From: Mycteria americana
Lineage: Eukaryota > Chordata > Aves > Ciconiiformes > Ciconiidae
DNA: 64,000 nt
Reading direction: 5' to 3'
Assembly (NCBI RefSeq): GCF_035582795.1
Contig: NC_134365.1
Span: 138,287,077 to 138,351,076 of the forward strand
Numbering within the stretch: the first letter of the stretch is position 1; every line of letters starts with the position of its first letter. The notes under the pieces were generated by a model, which was not told where the DNA came from, ran no database searches, and worked only from the letters and a program-made list of their open reading frames with translations. Shown piece after piece: positions 38,001-51,712 of the stretch. The position numbers were made by a program, and so were the translations under genes.

Positions 38001-40380
38001 TGAAAAATTTGAGGAGTCTATGCCATTACTTTATCAAGCTCATTAGAGCTAACCACTATGAAGTTACTCTCTCTGAATTAAAAAAAAAACAACTTAAAAA
38101 TATTCCTTTGGAAACAGGAAAAACATCCTAACCCATGAAAAATCAATATTTCTCTGGAGAGAAACTGTGTTGTGTTTTTAAATAAAGTCCCTCAGAGCAG
38201 CCCAGACTTAGACCACAGGGATACAAAGTAAGGATGCTTTTTCGTTTCAGAAAATAAAGGCAGACCACTGAGTTACCCAGACCTGTTCAACTCTTCAGCA
38301 TTCATTAAGCTGCAAATGCTGAGGTTCAGAGAACACAGCAGTCACCTTGTAGTCTAGGATGTATAATTGCTCTATCCAATTTTATTTGCCCTACTTAATG
38401 CAGTATGTCAATTTATGACATATTGATTCAACTTATAGAGGTAATTTTTTTCCCAGTTCATTTAAATTATAGTTTAGGCTGAACATGCTTGAAGGAGATG
38501 TCTATAAATTATGTCAGCTTTCAGTAAGTCTACTTTCAAAAATACAATTTAAATCAAAAGTGCTAACTAATTTTGTTTAATTATTGATTTAAGCCTACTC
38601 TGCTTCTGGAAAATGTAATTACCAAAGTTGAATTTGGCCAGATCCACAGAGGATTATATGGATTCAAGTGGTAAGGGAAAGAATTCAGTCTCCTAGATCA
38701 ATGATGGAAATGTGTTCTTTGATAGTGGCTCCAAAGAAGAAGGCCAACACTACTTCAGAGTGTCTGTTTGTCCTTCTAGCCATTCCCCAGAGGACAGCAA
38801 ATGTCAGTGAGTTTCTGGGTTCTTTCCAACATGGTAACTCATCCAAATACTGACCAGAGTGATGCTGTTTGAATGAAAAGGAGGTCAGGTTAGGTATTGG
38901 GCTGAAATGAATGTCTGTGTATGAATGCCTTATACACAAATATATAGCTTCCTGACTGCTATATTTATCGCCCCCAGAGGCTGTTTTACTTTTCTGTACA
39001 CCCCAATATGAACTCCAGCAGAAGGACAGGAGGAGTCTTCTCAGGAGGCTCTCAGGGGAGGGTCAGTCCTGGAAGCATCTCCACCAGCCTCAAACCTGTG
39101 AAGCAGGGAAGGACAGAGTCCCAGTCCCTGGCACCAGAAGAAGCCTTAAATGAGGATTGCAGTTTAAATTGTGATTATTCAAATGATTCCTGCATGTTGC
39201 CCAAGGAGGAGGCGACCCCCTGAGACTTTATACACCTGGGAATCAACCAGGTCCTTGGAGGGTGTGCTTTGATCAAGTTGCTCCCACCCATAGGGTTTCC
39301 TATGAGATGATTTTGCCAGACCAGCAGGTTAAAAAGTTTTAAAACAAAAGTTTTTAATGTAACCTTTTTGGACTACCAAAGCATGAATCCAGTTGTCTTT
39401 AATGAATGCCATAGTACTCTTGAAGGTTAAATTTATTACTCCTAAAAGATTTCAGTGCTGATCAAATAAAAATCTTTTGCTGATATATTCCTAAAGGATA
39501 ATATTAGGTTTGTAGGAGGATTTGAAAGATTATGTGAGGGATTGTGAAACAATTTCAGGGTAACCTCAAATTCATGTTTTTGAATGACGGCAGCCTCAGC
39601 ACAGAAACCATGGCAGGATGCTTTCATTACAAATCTTCATCTCCCTTTCTATCAGGAAAATGGGAGTCTCCGAAGGGCTTCTCTTTCCCAAATAATTTAG
39701 GTATGTTCGCAGTCCTCCCTCTGATAGAAGCTGTTTGTTTTCCACTTGTTTGCACTGCTGAGTAATTAATGGGTTGAGAAGTAAGTCAGGGCTGGCGAGG
39801 AACCCAGCTGCACTTGCTCTCCTCTGTCTGCTCGGCTCGCCCGACCTTTGCCAATCTTAGCAATCTTTTTAGCAGGGCAGTGAGAAGATCAGGAATCTTT
39901 GGACAAGAATTTGAAGGTCAGCCAGGAGAATTAGACTGGGAGCGACTGTCAGGCTGCAGGGCTTATTTGCTTCTAAAGGAAGGCTCATATTTATTCAGGA
40001 TTGACCGACAAACTCTGTGCTTCTTGCAAAATCAGGAAGCTGGGATCTGGTTGGGTTTTTTCAAGGCTGTATGTTTGAGAGCCTTTCCCTCTATAAACCC
40101 TTGCCTCACATAGTATCTATGGGAAAGAGGTTCCTGTGAGGAGCTGAGACAAAGTTGATGCATCTCTGCCGGGACTTCCCTGCAACTGAAAGCAAACCCA
40201 AGCTATTGCCCTGCTTGGTCAGCAGCAGGGGAAGATGTCCCTAATCACCAGGCAGCTCTTGTTATCTCCCTCTGAGCTCTCGGCCAAGAGGAAACAGCTT
40301 GCAGCCCATGTGGCACTCCAGTGCGAGCAGTAAACATCACATTAATGTTTGTAGGGACCCAACGACCTGTCACTGTGGGT
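26041..40380. other. Intergenic DNA with small GC-rich patches, no gene seen
   Basis: About 14 kb without a recognisable gene. GC-rich patches lie at about 27985-28210 (with a CCCCGG/CCGGGG mini-hairpin) and 29370-29570. The section 28590-28760 is AT-rich, includes CTAATTAG and several TAAT/ATTA cores, and looks like a possible homeodomain-type enhancer (inference only). A 177-codon open frame at 30623-31156 resembles no family I know. Confidence 0.7.
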
Positions 40381-40398
40381 TTGGCAGTGCTGCCTGAA

Positions 40399-40434
40399 CT
40401 GCCTCGGCATCTGCGAGCCGCACGGCCGAGGCAG
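40399..40434. repeat. Perfect 10-bp GC-rich inverted repeat
   Basis: CTGCCTCGGC (40399-40408) and GCCGAGGCAG (40425-40434) are exact reverse complements separated by 16 bases, inside a locally GC-rich patch (40380-40560). It would form a stable hairpin. Function unknown. Confidence 0.85.
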
Positions 40435-42310
40435 CTGGAGCACTTCGGGACAGCTTGCCCCTGCCCCTGGGAGCTGCATGGGCTCAGGGAGGGGGAGCAG
40501 GGGCGATCGCCCATGGCCAAGCCGTTTCTGCACCCACCTTGTGAAGGAAAGCCAAAACTGAAATAAGAAGCAGCCCCCGTGAGCTCAGCCCTGCCCCGGC
40601 ACAGGGAAGACTGGAGCAAAAGCGGGGGGTGTTGCCATTACCTAGCAAGCACCCACGGGCCAGGGCAGTGAGGAGGAGTGGGGGAGACCAGGCAGGTCCT
40701 ACCTAGCCATGGGTCGACAACTCCCTCCCCAAAGCACAGGGGAGACTAAAAGTCCCTCCTGGCACTCCAGAAACTCAGTCTCCGTAAAGCTGCCCTGTGG
40801 TTGTAGCTTCATAAAAATACATGCTTTTACCCTTTTTGCTCTTTATTCATTACTGCCATTCTTTCCTTAAAATAGGGACTCAAAGTCTCGCACAGTGGCA
40901 TGGGCTGGAAAGCTGTTTCAGTCGACCATAGCCAGAATAAGGATATCTGCAGGGAAGGGCTGACTGGAGCAGTCCTGCTGCATTCTTCCCCAAACAGGTG
41001 CTGAGGAAACCTCAGCCATTTCACAAGCGTGGTGGTGCTCTCAGGAGGTTTCCCCTTCCCCCGGGGGGAAGCTCATACACTCCCCTGTGCGAAGCCCCAC
41101 GTCCTGCCCTACTCTGACAGCAGTACGTGCTGTTCGAAAAGGCAGGGGCCCGAAACATTGGGAAAGTGCAGAAAATGGCAAATGTGGAGAACTGTGGTAG
41201 AGCACCTCATGGCTCCTGCTAGAGGATGCTGGAACTGATGTGACAAACACATATATACGCATAGCTCCAGCCAGAGGACATAATCGAGATCTACACCCCA
41301 CTGTGTGGGAGAGTTACTTTTTTTGAGACTGATAGTCTTCCGAAAGCCTCTGCTGAAAATGATACAGGAACAATGGGGAAGAGATGTGTTGTCTGGAAAG
41401 ATTTGGGTGTCCTTTTTTCATCTGGCTCTGAGATACGTAAGTAATGTTAAAGTGATGGAAAAACCTTCTGGACTTGCCTTTTTGCTAGGACACTCTTCTT
41501 AGAAAAATGTCTGACAGTCATCTTTTCCCATTTTTCTTTTTCCTGTTAAGGCAACTTCGACAGTCCTTTAAAATTTTCCACTGCAGAGACACAAGGTGCA
41601 ACCCATCATGTCCCCAGGGGTTTTGGGCTCCAGGGAAAATGCCAGAGGTCTGCTCAGAAACTACTCTTTGGGAGAAAAAAACGAAGGAGGGAGTTGCAAA
41701 TCAATGACTGGGAAAAACTCCAGGTAAAAGAAATAGTTTGACCATAATATTTAAGGCTGAGATTTCCAAAAGCACTTAATGATTTTGAGTGCCTCACTTC
41801 TTGGGTATTCCACCAGAGAAGTCTTTGGAGGCCTTACGCTCAGAGAATAAGTGCTTGGCATTTCCTGAAAATTATGTCTCTGTTAACATATTTCAAGTGG
41901 TGCATGAAGAAAGGGAGCTATTGAAAAATCACAAGGCCAAGATGTTCTTTAGTGACTTAAAATGGTCAGACAAAACATATTGTCATACTGAGACACAGCT
42001 CTTCAAGGATTTTGAACATTTTTTTTCTTTCTCTGAAAGAGAGATTAAATAATAATATATCTGAAATCTTACGCTGCACTTCAGTTGTGTCATGAAAGAT
42101 AGAATTCATATTTGATATTAATGGAGCAGGTGAAACGTGAAATGATATTTCTTTAATCTTTAATGAAATTTCTGGTTTTAGCATTTAGCTCGTCTGTTCA
42201 ATGACACAGAAGAGCTAATAATATCACTGTTTTTGAAGGATTCATTCACTACAGGCGGCCTGATTTCTGAATCTGTAGGAGACTGTTTACGTGGTCCAAT
42301 GATGCATGAA

Positions 42311-42330
42311 AATAATAATAATAATAATAA
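42311..42330. repeat. (AAT)n microsatellite
   Basis: About seven AAT units followed by an A run. Confidence 0.9.
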
Positions 42331-44012
42331 AAAAATCCTGTGTCCTTGAAGCTTAGTGAGCAGAGTTGCAAAGGTATAATTAAAAAAGAAAAAAAATCTC
42401 CCAGTAAGCCACCACCCTGGAACAGGTACGCAGTAGTTTAGAAAATAACAGTTCTCCGGGAATTAGCAGGAGCAACGGGGTCTCAGGACGTCTTCAACTG
42501 AGCATGCTCTATAGCTTCAGTAAATACCTATACATTCCACACTGAAAAGTTGAATGGTGCTTTCTGTAGCAAACTGTTTCTTTGCTGAACATGATTTAAA
42601 ATTTAATAATTGCTTTTGTAAAACCCCATGAAATGGGAAAGGTTACTAATGACGCTGCAAATTTTTGTGGGGAGAAACTGAATTTTTCTCATGAAGATAT
42701 ATAAATGAAAAAATACTGTGCGTGACAAAAAGTTTTCTATCATTTTGTCTGTTGATGCTTGCCTCTTAATTTCTCTCCAGGTCCTAGCTGCTTATCCTTC
42801 ACCGGGTGGCCGTCCCAGGGCAGGGCATCAGGAATAGCCTCTTGACTGAAGAGTGAGACAGAGCAGAAGCAAGAGGAGGTCCCGGCGGGGCGTGCAGGCG
42901 AAGCTCCCGTGGCTGCACGACCTGGGTGCTCACCGTGGGCAGCGGCCAGGAAACAGGGAGTTACCGAGGCAGCCAAACATACAGTTCCCCAAAATCCCTC
43001 CCACAGACCCCTCCCAGCCTCCACACTCACTGATATACACCCAGCGTACCCTCTCCAGTGCAGCCTCTTTGGGGCCGAAGTAGATTATGCAATCTCTTAA
43101 GGTCATTCCCACCTTGATTTTCCATGATTTCAGCCTAGAATTTTCCCTTTTTTTTTTTTTTTTTCCTGAGGGGGCAGTGCTGACCTTCTTAAAACAGAGG
43201 AACATGGGAGTAGTGTCCAATAGATGCAGTTTTCCTTCCAAAAATCAGAGGTGCTCTCCAGTACGCATTAAAGCTAGCCGTAATGGAGCTAACATAACCT
43301 TGGCCATTCTCCCTGCTGACTGTCCTAATAATAGAAATGCCCCTCTGAGTGAGTCGCTGAGTGTTGTAGCTCACTGATGCTGGGGATCTGCCAGGTGATT
43401 TCCATTAAAAAGAGCAATTGGTGACAATATCCTTGGTGAAGTCTTACTTGTCTTCCTCAGAGCACCACTGGGATGAGCAAGAGGACGCCCTTTCTCCACT
43501 CCCTGTTTTCAGTTCTCCTTTTGTTGTTAGCACTTTCCTGAAGTCTCCGCTCTTTTTGAGGTCTCTCCAAAACCTGCTTCTCTTTGCTTTCCAGTTACAC
43601 TTTTGTTGCATACATAACGCTGCAAACAAATTCACCCTCTTGCCCTTGCACCAGCTCACAGGGAACCTCCCAAGCCTGCGTGGCTGAGCTGGGGAGCAGT
43701 GGTGTGTGTTTTTTGGTGTTGGTGGGTGGGTTTTCCCTCCTTCTGCCTTATTTTACAGAGGGCCTGGCTCACTTCTTCCATCCAGCCTGAAGGGAGAATA
43801 GCTAGTGAAGCTGGGAGGGCAGCTAGTAAACCCACCAGGTTGTAGTGGCCAGAGACAAAATGTCCATGAGGCAGTCGCAGAAGCCACCGGCGTGTAAGCA
43901 CGCGGCCATTTAACCTCAGCTTGAAAACACTAGGGTGAACATTAGGGGTCAGGCAACCTCAAAAAGACAATTTGACCAAGCTGTGATAACAAGATTAAAC
44001 CACTTGGTCTTC

Positions 44013-44048
44013 ACCTTGTGGGCCACCTTGTGGCCCTTGGCCACAAGG
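44013..44048. repeat. Two overlapping perfect hairpins
   Basis: CCTTGTGGCC (44026-44035) pairs exactly with GGCCACAAGG (44039-44048) across a 3-base loop. Overlapping it, GGGCCAC (44020-44026) pairs exactly with GTGGCCC (44030-44036), also across a CTT loop. CACCTTGTGG also occurs twice in tandem (from 44012 and from 44024). The two hairpins are mutually exclusive. Confidence 0.85.
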
Positions 44049-46111
44049 CCCCATCTTGGACTGCTCCAAGGACCAATGTTGCTCATAGCTTAATCTTGAT
44101 GCGCCCCAACCTGTCTGTTGCTGCAAGGAGGCCTGGGAGGTGGGGTTGCTTTCACAGGCACCAGTGCTATGGGGACCCTCCCCAGCTGCAGATGGGGCTT
44201 TTGGTGTTCTTCTGCATCGTTGTGGCTCTTCTGCCAGCACCAGGCACAGGGAGAGGTTGAAGAGCTCTTCCCAGGCCTCTTAGTTCATGTTTCCCTTTTG
44301 ATTTATTAATATCAACTCGGATTTTAATTTGCACAAAAGATGTACCTCAGTAGTACCCACAATCACATTTTCTGCTAAAGTCTTCAGATGTGACCCAGAA
44401 ACCTTATCAGAGAGCACCGGGCAGAGTGCCTGCTTAGCAAAACTCACCGCAGGTACATCTGAGTGTTGCCATTTGCAGGATATCTGAGCCGTGCCTCAGC
44501 TATCTCAGATGATATATATATTTAATCCATGGCAGCATATTAGTAGATCAGACTTAGATTAATCAGGCTGAAGATAACTTTTGGACATTTTCCACAACTA
44601 GGTCAGAGATAAATAAGGTAGATATTGTTCTGTGCTACAACACCAGCAAGCACTGGGTAGCAGCTGTAATTTTCAGGGACATCAGCCAAAGAAATACTGT
44701 AATAAGATTAAGGGAAGCAAAGTGAAAGGGGTGTATATGTATCTGCATGTGTGTGCACAAATGCAATTCAAGGTTTTCAATTTGCAGAAACCATTAATTT
44801 CCAGTGAAATTTTCTCTGCTGTTATAGCAGCAAATATGCAAATTTCCTTTATGCTAAAATATCCTCCTCTATTTCCTTAGTCTCATAAAATCAGTCCTGC
44901 CCACTGATATTAATACAGAAAGCTACAGCTAGAATAACAATGCAGCTGTTCAAACCAAGGAAAACTCCCCACATGTCAGGAACGGAACAGGCCTTACATT
45001 TTGAGGCTTAGTGATGCCTGGAATAAGTCAGCAAACACATAGGAATTAGTTCCTTTAAAAATAGAATAGGTCACATTTAGGATGTCTAATGTAAAATGTG
45101 ACTGTGGGTGTTAATGGGGCACTTCTTTTCTGCAAATTAAAAACTGAGCTAATGTCAATAAATCAAAAGAAACATTAAAATGTTCTCTAGCATTTACCAG
45201 TGTCCCTTGGAAAAGGCCTCTGAAGCACTAGTATACACACAGATTCTGATGAGAGGAAGGGTCTCATGAACTTGATTGAAGTTCTAAATGATGTTTAGAA
45301 AATTCTTGATTTTTTGTGCTCACTTACTGCACTTGCAACACCAGAAAGGTCAGTGATGAAACCTCTCATTATGGTAATTCAAGGAAACCAAGTCACGGGG
45401 CTCCAAAGTGAAAAACAAATGTGCCATAACAGCAGCTGAGATGCGGGCTGAGATCTTGCCCATATTGAAGCTTTCACCATCAAATAGTAATGGCCTGGAT
45501 TACATCCAAGGTCAGCATAAAAGTTTCTCTTGGTTTTCACTTGAGCTACTATAAGAAAAAAAGTCAAGAAAAAGATGGGGGTTTTTGCTTTGCTCCTTTC
45601 ATGTGTTAGTGGAAGATTCTGATATTCTTCCAAGCAGAGAACATGCTTTCAGGGCCCTATTACAATGAATGTAATACACATGGAAGGGGAACCCAATTTT
45701 CCTGCAGCAGGCAGCTCTTTCAGCTCTTGTTTTTTAAGCTGATGGCTCAGTAGCAGCCCTGCTCTTCACCCCTCCTCTGAAGAACACCTTTAGCAACCCC
45801 TGTTAGGAGCTGCACTGGTGATGCCCCACATCTCTCCCAGAGGACAAAGTTCATTAGTTTATTACAGGAAAAATGCACTTACTCTCCTTTTCGAAAGGTT
45901 AATTAGCTCGTCATAGATATTAGTCCATACTGGTCTTGTTGGTCTCCCCAAAAAACAGCCATACACATCTCCCCTTCGCACTCCAAGCAATGGCTAAGAA
46001 GATACCTTTAACCACACAGTAGCAGGCTTCTTCATTTCCAGACTCTCATGCCTCCTCATAACATCTCTGCCTGACAATGAAGAGACAGGAGGAGGTAATG
46101 TCTCCAGTGTG

Positions 46112-46140
46112 AAATATTACTAGTAAATATTACTAGTAAA
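46112..46140. repeat. 13-bp tandem repeat
   Basis: AAATATTACTAGT occurs twice in direct succession (46112-46124 and 46125-46137), with related ATTACTAGT sequence again near 46157. Confidence 0.85.
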
Positions 46141-49100
46141 TTTTATAGTAGTATAATTACTAGTGCTCTCATTTTCTCACTGGAAATCCCTGCTAAAGAC
46201 TCCGGTTCCGCGTGCAACATTACAATTTCTTCCTGTTCAGAGCACTTGCCTTATCAAGTGTTTTGCAGTAGGGTCTTCATTTTTATTAGCGGGATTGCAC
46301 CCAGCAGACAAGACTGAATATTCTGTAAATATATATTTTAGACTTGACTCTTCTTTGATGAGTTCTCCCCCTTCCTGTTAGTCTGATCTGGGGTGGTCTC
46401 TGCTCTTGGCCCCACCACTGTCCTGCTCTGTGGCCATTGCTGGGCCACTTCCCATGCCTGGGGGTCCCCTTTCCCCATTCCCCTTGGCTGGTCCTGCTCA
46501 GGGGCCCAGTGCTGGGCACAGTGGGCTCTCACCTCAGGCCAGGCTTGCAGAGCAGCCCAAGATGGTGTCTACATTGGCTGGCTCACTCCCACATCTCCCC
46601 ACTGCCAGCACCCTTGAGCTCCTTCTCTTCTTGCACCAGCCCTTGTGCTCCTCAAATCCCTCACTGCACTCTTCCGGCACCTGGGTCAGCCCAGGCTACT
46701 GTGGAGACACATCCTCACATGAGGGTCTTTAGCACTGTTGCAAATACCAGGAATACATTGGATTTAGTTTCTGTTGCTTGCATTGGCATAGCTCTTTTCT
46801 CTTTTTGGACTAAAAGAAAAACAGGGAAGATGTTTTTTTGAGTGCTGCAGCGTTTCTCAAACTATTTCTGCAGCCACAGCTGCAACCCCATTGAACATCT
46901 CAAGGATGGGATAGGCTGAATGTGCCAGTAAAGAGGTCTCTGAGCAGCACTGGAGCCAGATTAAGCACCCACAATACATTCAGCTTCAGGATGTGCTGCA
47001 GACCTCACCTGGGAGCCTCACAGGGCTTTCTGGACAGTAGATCCCAGGTTTGGGCTCTCAGGGGGGCCAGGAAAGGCACCCTTGCACGTGTGGACCTTCT
47101 TCTATAGCATGCACCGGTGGTGCATCCTCCTTTCTCTGCTCTCATCTTTCCACTTGGAAACTTTGGGGCGCTGTGTAATGACCATCAAAGCTGTTTTTCA
47201 AAGGCATGTCCAGATTGCTGTGCTCCAGGGACCCTGTGCGACAGGCCGGGAGGACTTGCAGCTGAGAGAATGCAATTCTCCAGGAGCCAAGGGATAAAGA
47301 TGGGATTTCCAGACATGCCCAGCCACGGGCCTGATCCTGCTGCTGTGATGTCAAGGGTAGCACTCTGCATCACCTTAGGGAAAATGGATTCATGCCAAAG
47401 CAGATGGAAGGTGGAAATCTGTGAATCCTTCAATCCATCTGTGTAAATGCATTTTCACTAAGCGCTGCTCAGGAATATGTTCCCCCTGTGCACCCTCGGG
47501 GGTCTTGCCATTTTTCCCGGGCAGTGGAAAGGGGAGCAATGCATCCAGCTGCCATCCCCCTGGCATGGCACACGCTGTCCGCCAGCCCCAGCAATAGCAA
47601 CCCACTCTGCTGAAAGTCAGATTCAGGTCTCATAGTAAGCTGAAAAAGCTGGTTTTGAGTCAGTTATACAGCTGTTCAGATGACTAGAGAGCATTTTATA
47701 TAATTTGTCCCAGTAAAATCGTAGTTTTTAGCACAAGTGAAATGCTGTCAGGATCCCCAGAATTCACTGCTTTTTTATTAACTTTGCCTCACAGGGTTTC
47801 TCCATAGCAAAGATATTAATTTAGCATGTTTGTTTCAGTGGGAACTTAAAGAACTGAGTGTATGCATTTCACAAAATCAGTTTTCCTAATTATTATCTGA
47901 GATGCTTATTTTGACTCAAGTTTCTATTCCTCCTTAGAGGATACTGAAGAGAACTAATCCACTCTGAATATTTTCCCTCCCAGATTATTTCTGCTGCTTA
48001 GCATTGGAAACTTATCCTTCATTAGGGACTGATCTAGAAGCTATTGAAGTCAATGAAGCACTTTTTTTTTTTTTTTTTCAGTCTGATTTCAGTGAGCACT
48101 GCATTGGAATTTGAAGTAAATTGGCTAGATGAGTTTGTCTGGAACTGGTGAAACTGCTCTTGTTCTGCAGCTTAGCCCTAAATGTGATGACATTTCACAT
48201 TTTCCATGCAAAAGTAGGAAAAGTATCTTCAAATGGCATAAATATCTTCTTTTTCTCTTCCTGTCAAACCAGAGAAGATTAATTTTTTAAGTAAAATCTG
48301 TAAGGGGCATTTATGGAGAAAGCGTGACTTTGCTCAGATTATTCTCCTAGGCAGGAGTTCCTCTAGGCAGCCTTGGTTTTGGTTTTCTAGCTTTCCAAAA
48401 CATTGTAAGACATGAACTTCTATGTCAAAAAGCATTAGAATAAATTACTTTGGAAGTCTGGCAGAAACTTATTTTTCACAGATACTATATTATAGATAAT
48501 GAAAATGAATAGATTCATTAAAATTATTTTCATACTACTTTGTGTAATGCAAATCTCATCCTACAGCTTTTGTTTCTTTGTTCCTTGCCGTGTCCTAATT
48601 TTAAAGGAATAAGGATTAGAAAACTGTGCATATACTCTTTACGCCCACACATCAAATATATTTCTTTCTGTATTTAGAAATATATCTTTATATAGAAATG
48701 TCAATACTATACTGGGTCGGATCTTTTGAATAAGTTCATGAAATGTGACTTCCAGGTGATGCAGAGCCTGTTGCTGAGCCAGAGATACCAGTTCAGCCCA
48801 GTGAGAGCCCTTTCCGGGAAATGCCCATGCCTGCGACTTCAAAGATTAGTTCCAGATTCCTCCAGATTCCTCCACAATGCTTTCAGTAAGGTAAACTATG
48901 TAAGGCTGTAAGTTTTGGCTGGTGCCTCACCTTTGGTCAGCAGCTCCTGTGCCACTAAAGTCAATGACAGGTTTGCACAAAGATGAAGGGCTGTAGCAGT
49001 TCAGCCTGCAGTAGATGAACATTACTTTTCCATCAGCTCTTTCCTATTGCCTTCAGCACCTCGTGCTGGGGAAGAAGGGAAGCAGGGTGAGGAATCTCAA

Positions 49101-51350
49101 TGTCTGTGGATGAATGGGGTTGTCCCTTACTCTTCACCTCCATAGGATAAGAAAAAATCTGACCCCAGAGGCATCATGTATCCTGGAGTTGTCCCCCAGC
49201 AGTTATGAATTGCTAGTATCTCATATTGGAGACTCCAAAAGCCTCTGTTGCTACACCACCTATCACCTATGATTCAGTATATCACAAGTGATGGCTCTGT
49301 GGCCTGAAAAAATATGGAGAAAAAGAAACAGGAAAGAGGAACAAAAAGAGATCTCTCACCTCATATTGCTCTTTTTTTTCTCTTTCCTCCTATTGCAACA
49401 AGGTTTTTCTTAAAGATCTGTTTTATCGATTAGGCTTTATCGTAGCACATGACAGCATCTATCTGGTGAGAGATGGCTACACCTTTCTCCTCAAGTACTG
49501 AACCACTAAGGTCCAGCCTGTAACAACAGGATGCCAACGACCTGCCCTGATGTTGCATCCTTTTAAAGACATGCTTAAAGCTTTTTAAGCTTTCTTGATA
49601 AATTAGAAGTCATTATAATTGTTTTCTAGCTAAATGCAAGTAGTTTAAATGCTCTAGGGGTTCATTTTATCTTACTATCTAGAATTGTAACCTGCAGGTT
49701 TTCCAACATGTCTGGAAGCTCTTCAGAATTAATCCTGGGTCTCTTTCCTTCCATCCTGCTGTGTCTCCTGCTTCGTGAAGGCCATTTGTCCAGGACTTAT
49801 TTTTTAAGCCATTCTTTTTCCTCTTGCAATAGTGTCTTGAAATTAAACTGCTTCACTATTTAATTCTGCTGCTTCTCTGAGTAAGAAGTGGCCAGTATTT
49901 GAGTCTTGTTTCTCTGATAACCCTACTGAGCATTTGTTTAGGAAAGTCATGTCCTTCTGTAAGTCCTGCGACCCTTGTTATTTGACTTTTTTATCTGCAG
50001 GCAGTTTCTCAGCCAGTATACATCCTCCTTGTGCCAGCCATGTTCTTTGAGGAAAGGTTTTTTGATACCCATCTGGTATCAAACCATCTCTGTGTGAGAT
50101 GGTTCACAGGCCACTGACCAGCGTGCCAAGAACTCTTCTGTATCATGTGGCCATTCCTAATTCCCATGCTTGGGGTGCCTTGTCCATTTGCATGCATCAT
50201 TTATGTGCAAAATTTACTCAGGTAATTTCAAGATTCACAACTAATTGCCATGTAGCTATAAATTCTGTCTTCAGAAAGAGAGAGACCTGTAAGGATTTTG
50301 TGCGCAGATTACTTCCATGACCAGAAGTAAGTTTACATACAAGGCAACAGCGGAGCAATCTTACCATGCACGCTGTCAGCATACCACAAATCTGATCAGC
50401 AGAGTATCTTTTAGCAAACTATTTCGTCAATGCTAATAGCCAAGCACTGCAAAGCATGCAGAGGAGTTTGTGATGTGGATGCTGGAGGCAGACCAGCTTC
50501 ACCTCAAAAAGGGATGTGCAAACACCCATCAGCTGAGAATTGTTTTGCATTCCTGTTGCAGCGGGCTGCGGTCGTATGGGGGAGCTATGAGCAGTAGGCT
50601 CTGACGCTCGCTAGCAACACATCTGTGCTCTGAGGATTAACATTAATCCTGGCATTACACCTTCATTTAAAGCAGAGTTTCTGGAACGAGGGGCTGTAAA
50701 AGTGAGCTCTGAATGTTTACGTACTGATGAAGGCTCCTAATTTCCCATGCAAACACAGTTTAAAGCTGGGTATCCTCACCCTGCCGGAGCCCATGGGACT
50801 AGGATTGGGCTGAGGTTATCCTCAACTACATTATCCATAAATCAAATACTGTTCCACTGTAAAATGGAAGAAAAGCAAATCCTACACTAAAGAAATTACA
50901 AATATTATGACAGCTAAATTTGAGTCAAAAGCTTATTTCGCAAAGCAAAACAGTTTGGACAGTTGTCTTGAGTTCTCACTTTAACTTCATTCCCCCTTCT
51001 AGGCTGTCAGTCACATCTGGATCCATGGTCTCAAGGAGAAGAAGATGACTGTTGCCATTTCTGTCAGCTGTAAGTGACAGGAGAGTCTACAGAACTGAGG
51101 AGGGTACGGGGAGATAAAATGCACAACTGGCTTTTTACCATTAATTTACGTAACCGTTTGGGAATCAGCCTGGTCAACATCTCTAGATGCCCTTCCCAGT
51201 CCTGGGAGAGGAACAAAGCCTGGTGGTTACATGCAGCTGTGCGGGGAGGGACAGGGGCACGGGCATGGACACGCACACACAAATAGAGGCTCGGCCAGGC
51301 TGTGGTACATGCATGCACAACCTCTCAGCAGAAGCTGGTCCAGGAGTCCA

Positions 51351-51395
51351 GCGGAGTGAGAAAAGTTGAGTGAGAAAGCGGAGTGAGAAAAGTTG
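51351..51395. repeat. 18-bp direct repeat, 27-bp period
   Basis: GCGGAGTGAGAAAAGTTG at 51351-51368 recurs exactly at 51378-51395. The 9 bases between (AGTGAGAAA) are a partial third copy. Confidence 0.85.
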
Positions 51396-51555
51396 CAGGT
51401 ACAGTATGTCTCTGTACCACATCTCACTAGGGGAGGAGGAAAAAATGTCTCTGCTGTGCAGCTACAGGGTGTGTATTTTGGCCTCTCAAGGGAAGGGCAG
51501 TGAACTGGATGCAGTTTAATTTGTTTTTAAACTATCGGTCGTTACGACGTCCCAT

Positions 51556-51712
51556 GTCGCCATCCCTGGAGGTATTTAAAGGACGTTTGGATGAGGTACT
51601 TAGAGACATGGTGTAGTGGTGGTTTTTGGCAGTGTTAGGTTTATGGTTGGACTCGATGATCTTAAAGGTCTTTTCCAACCTATATGATTCTGTGATTCTG
51701 TGACTCTGTGAC
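51556..51712 (+). mobile_element. CR1 LINE 3'-end fragment
   Basis: The last 157 bp of a CR1 closely matching the tail of the copy at 6036-7217. Shared blocks are CATCCCTGGAGGTATTTAAA, GTTTGGATGAGGT, TTGGACTCGATGATCTTAAA and AGGTCTTTTCCAACCTATAT. It ends in three ATTCTGTG-like units. It is severely 5'-truncated and noncoding. GACGTC occurs on both sides (51546-51551 and 51710-51715), possibly by chance. Confidence 0.93.

Larger units (their letters stand above)
40561..51555. other. Intergenic DNA upstream of the CR1 tail, no gene seen
   Basis: About 11 kb containing (AAT)n at 42311-42330, T17 runs at 43148-43164 and 48062-48078, the hairpin cluster at 44013-44048, a 13-bp tandem repeat at 46112-46140 and an 18-bp repeat at 51351-51395. 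A GC-rich patch lies at 42870-42970. A segment at about 41755-41830 (GATTTCCAAAAGCACTTAAT...) resembles an old amniote repeat but is too degraded to name. Confidence 0.7.
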
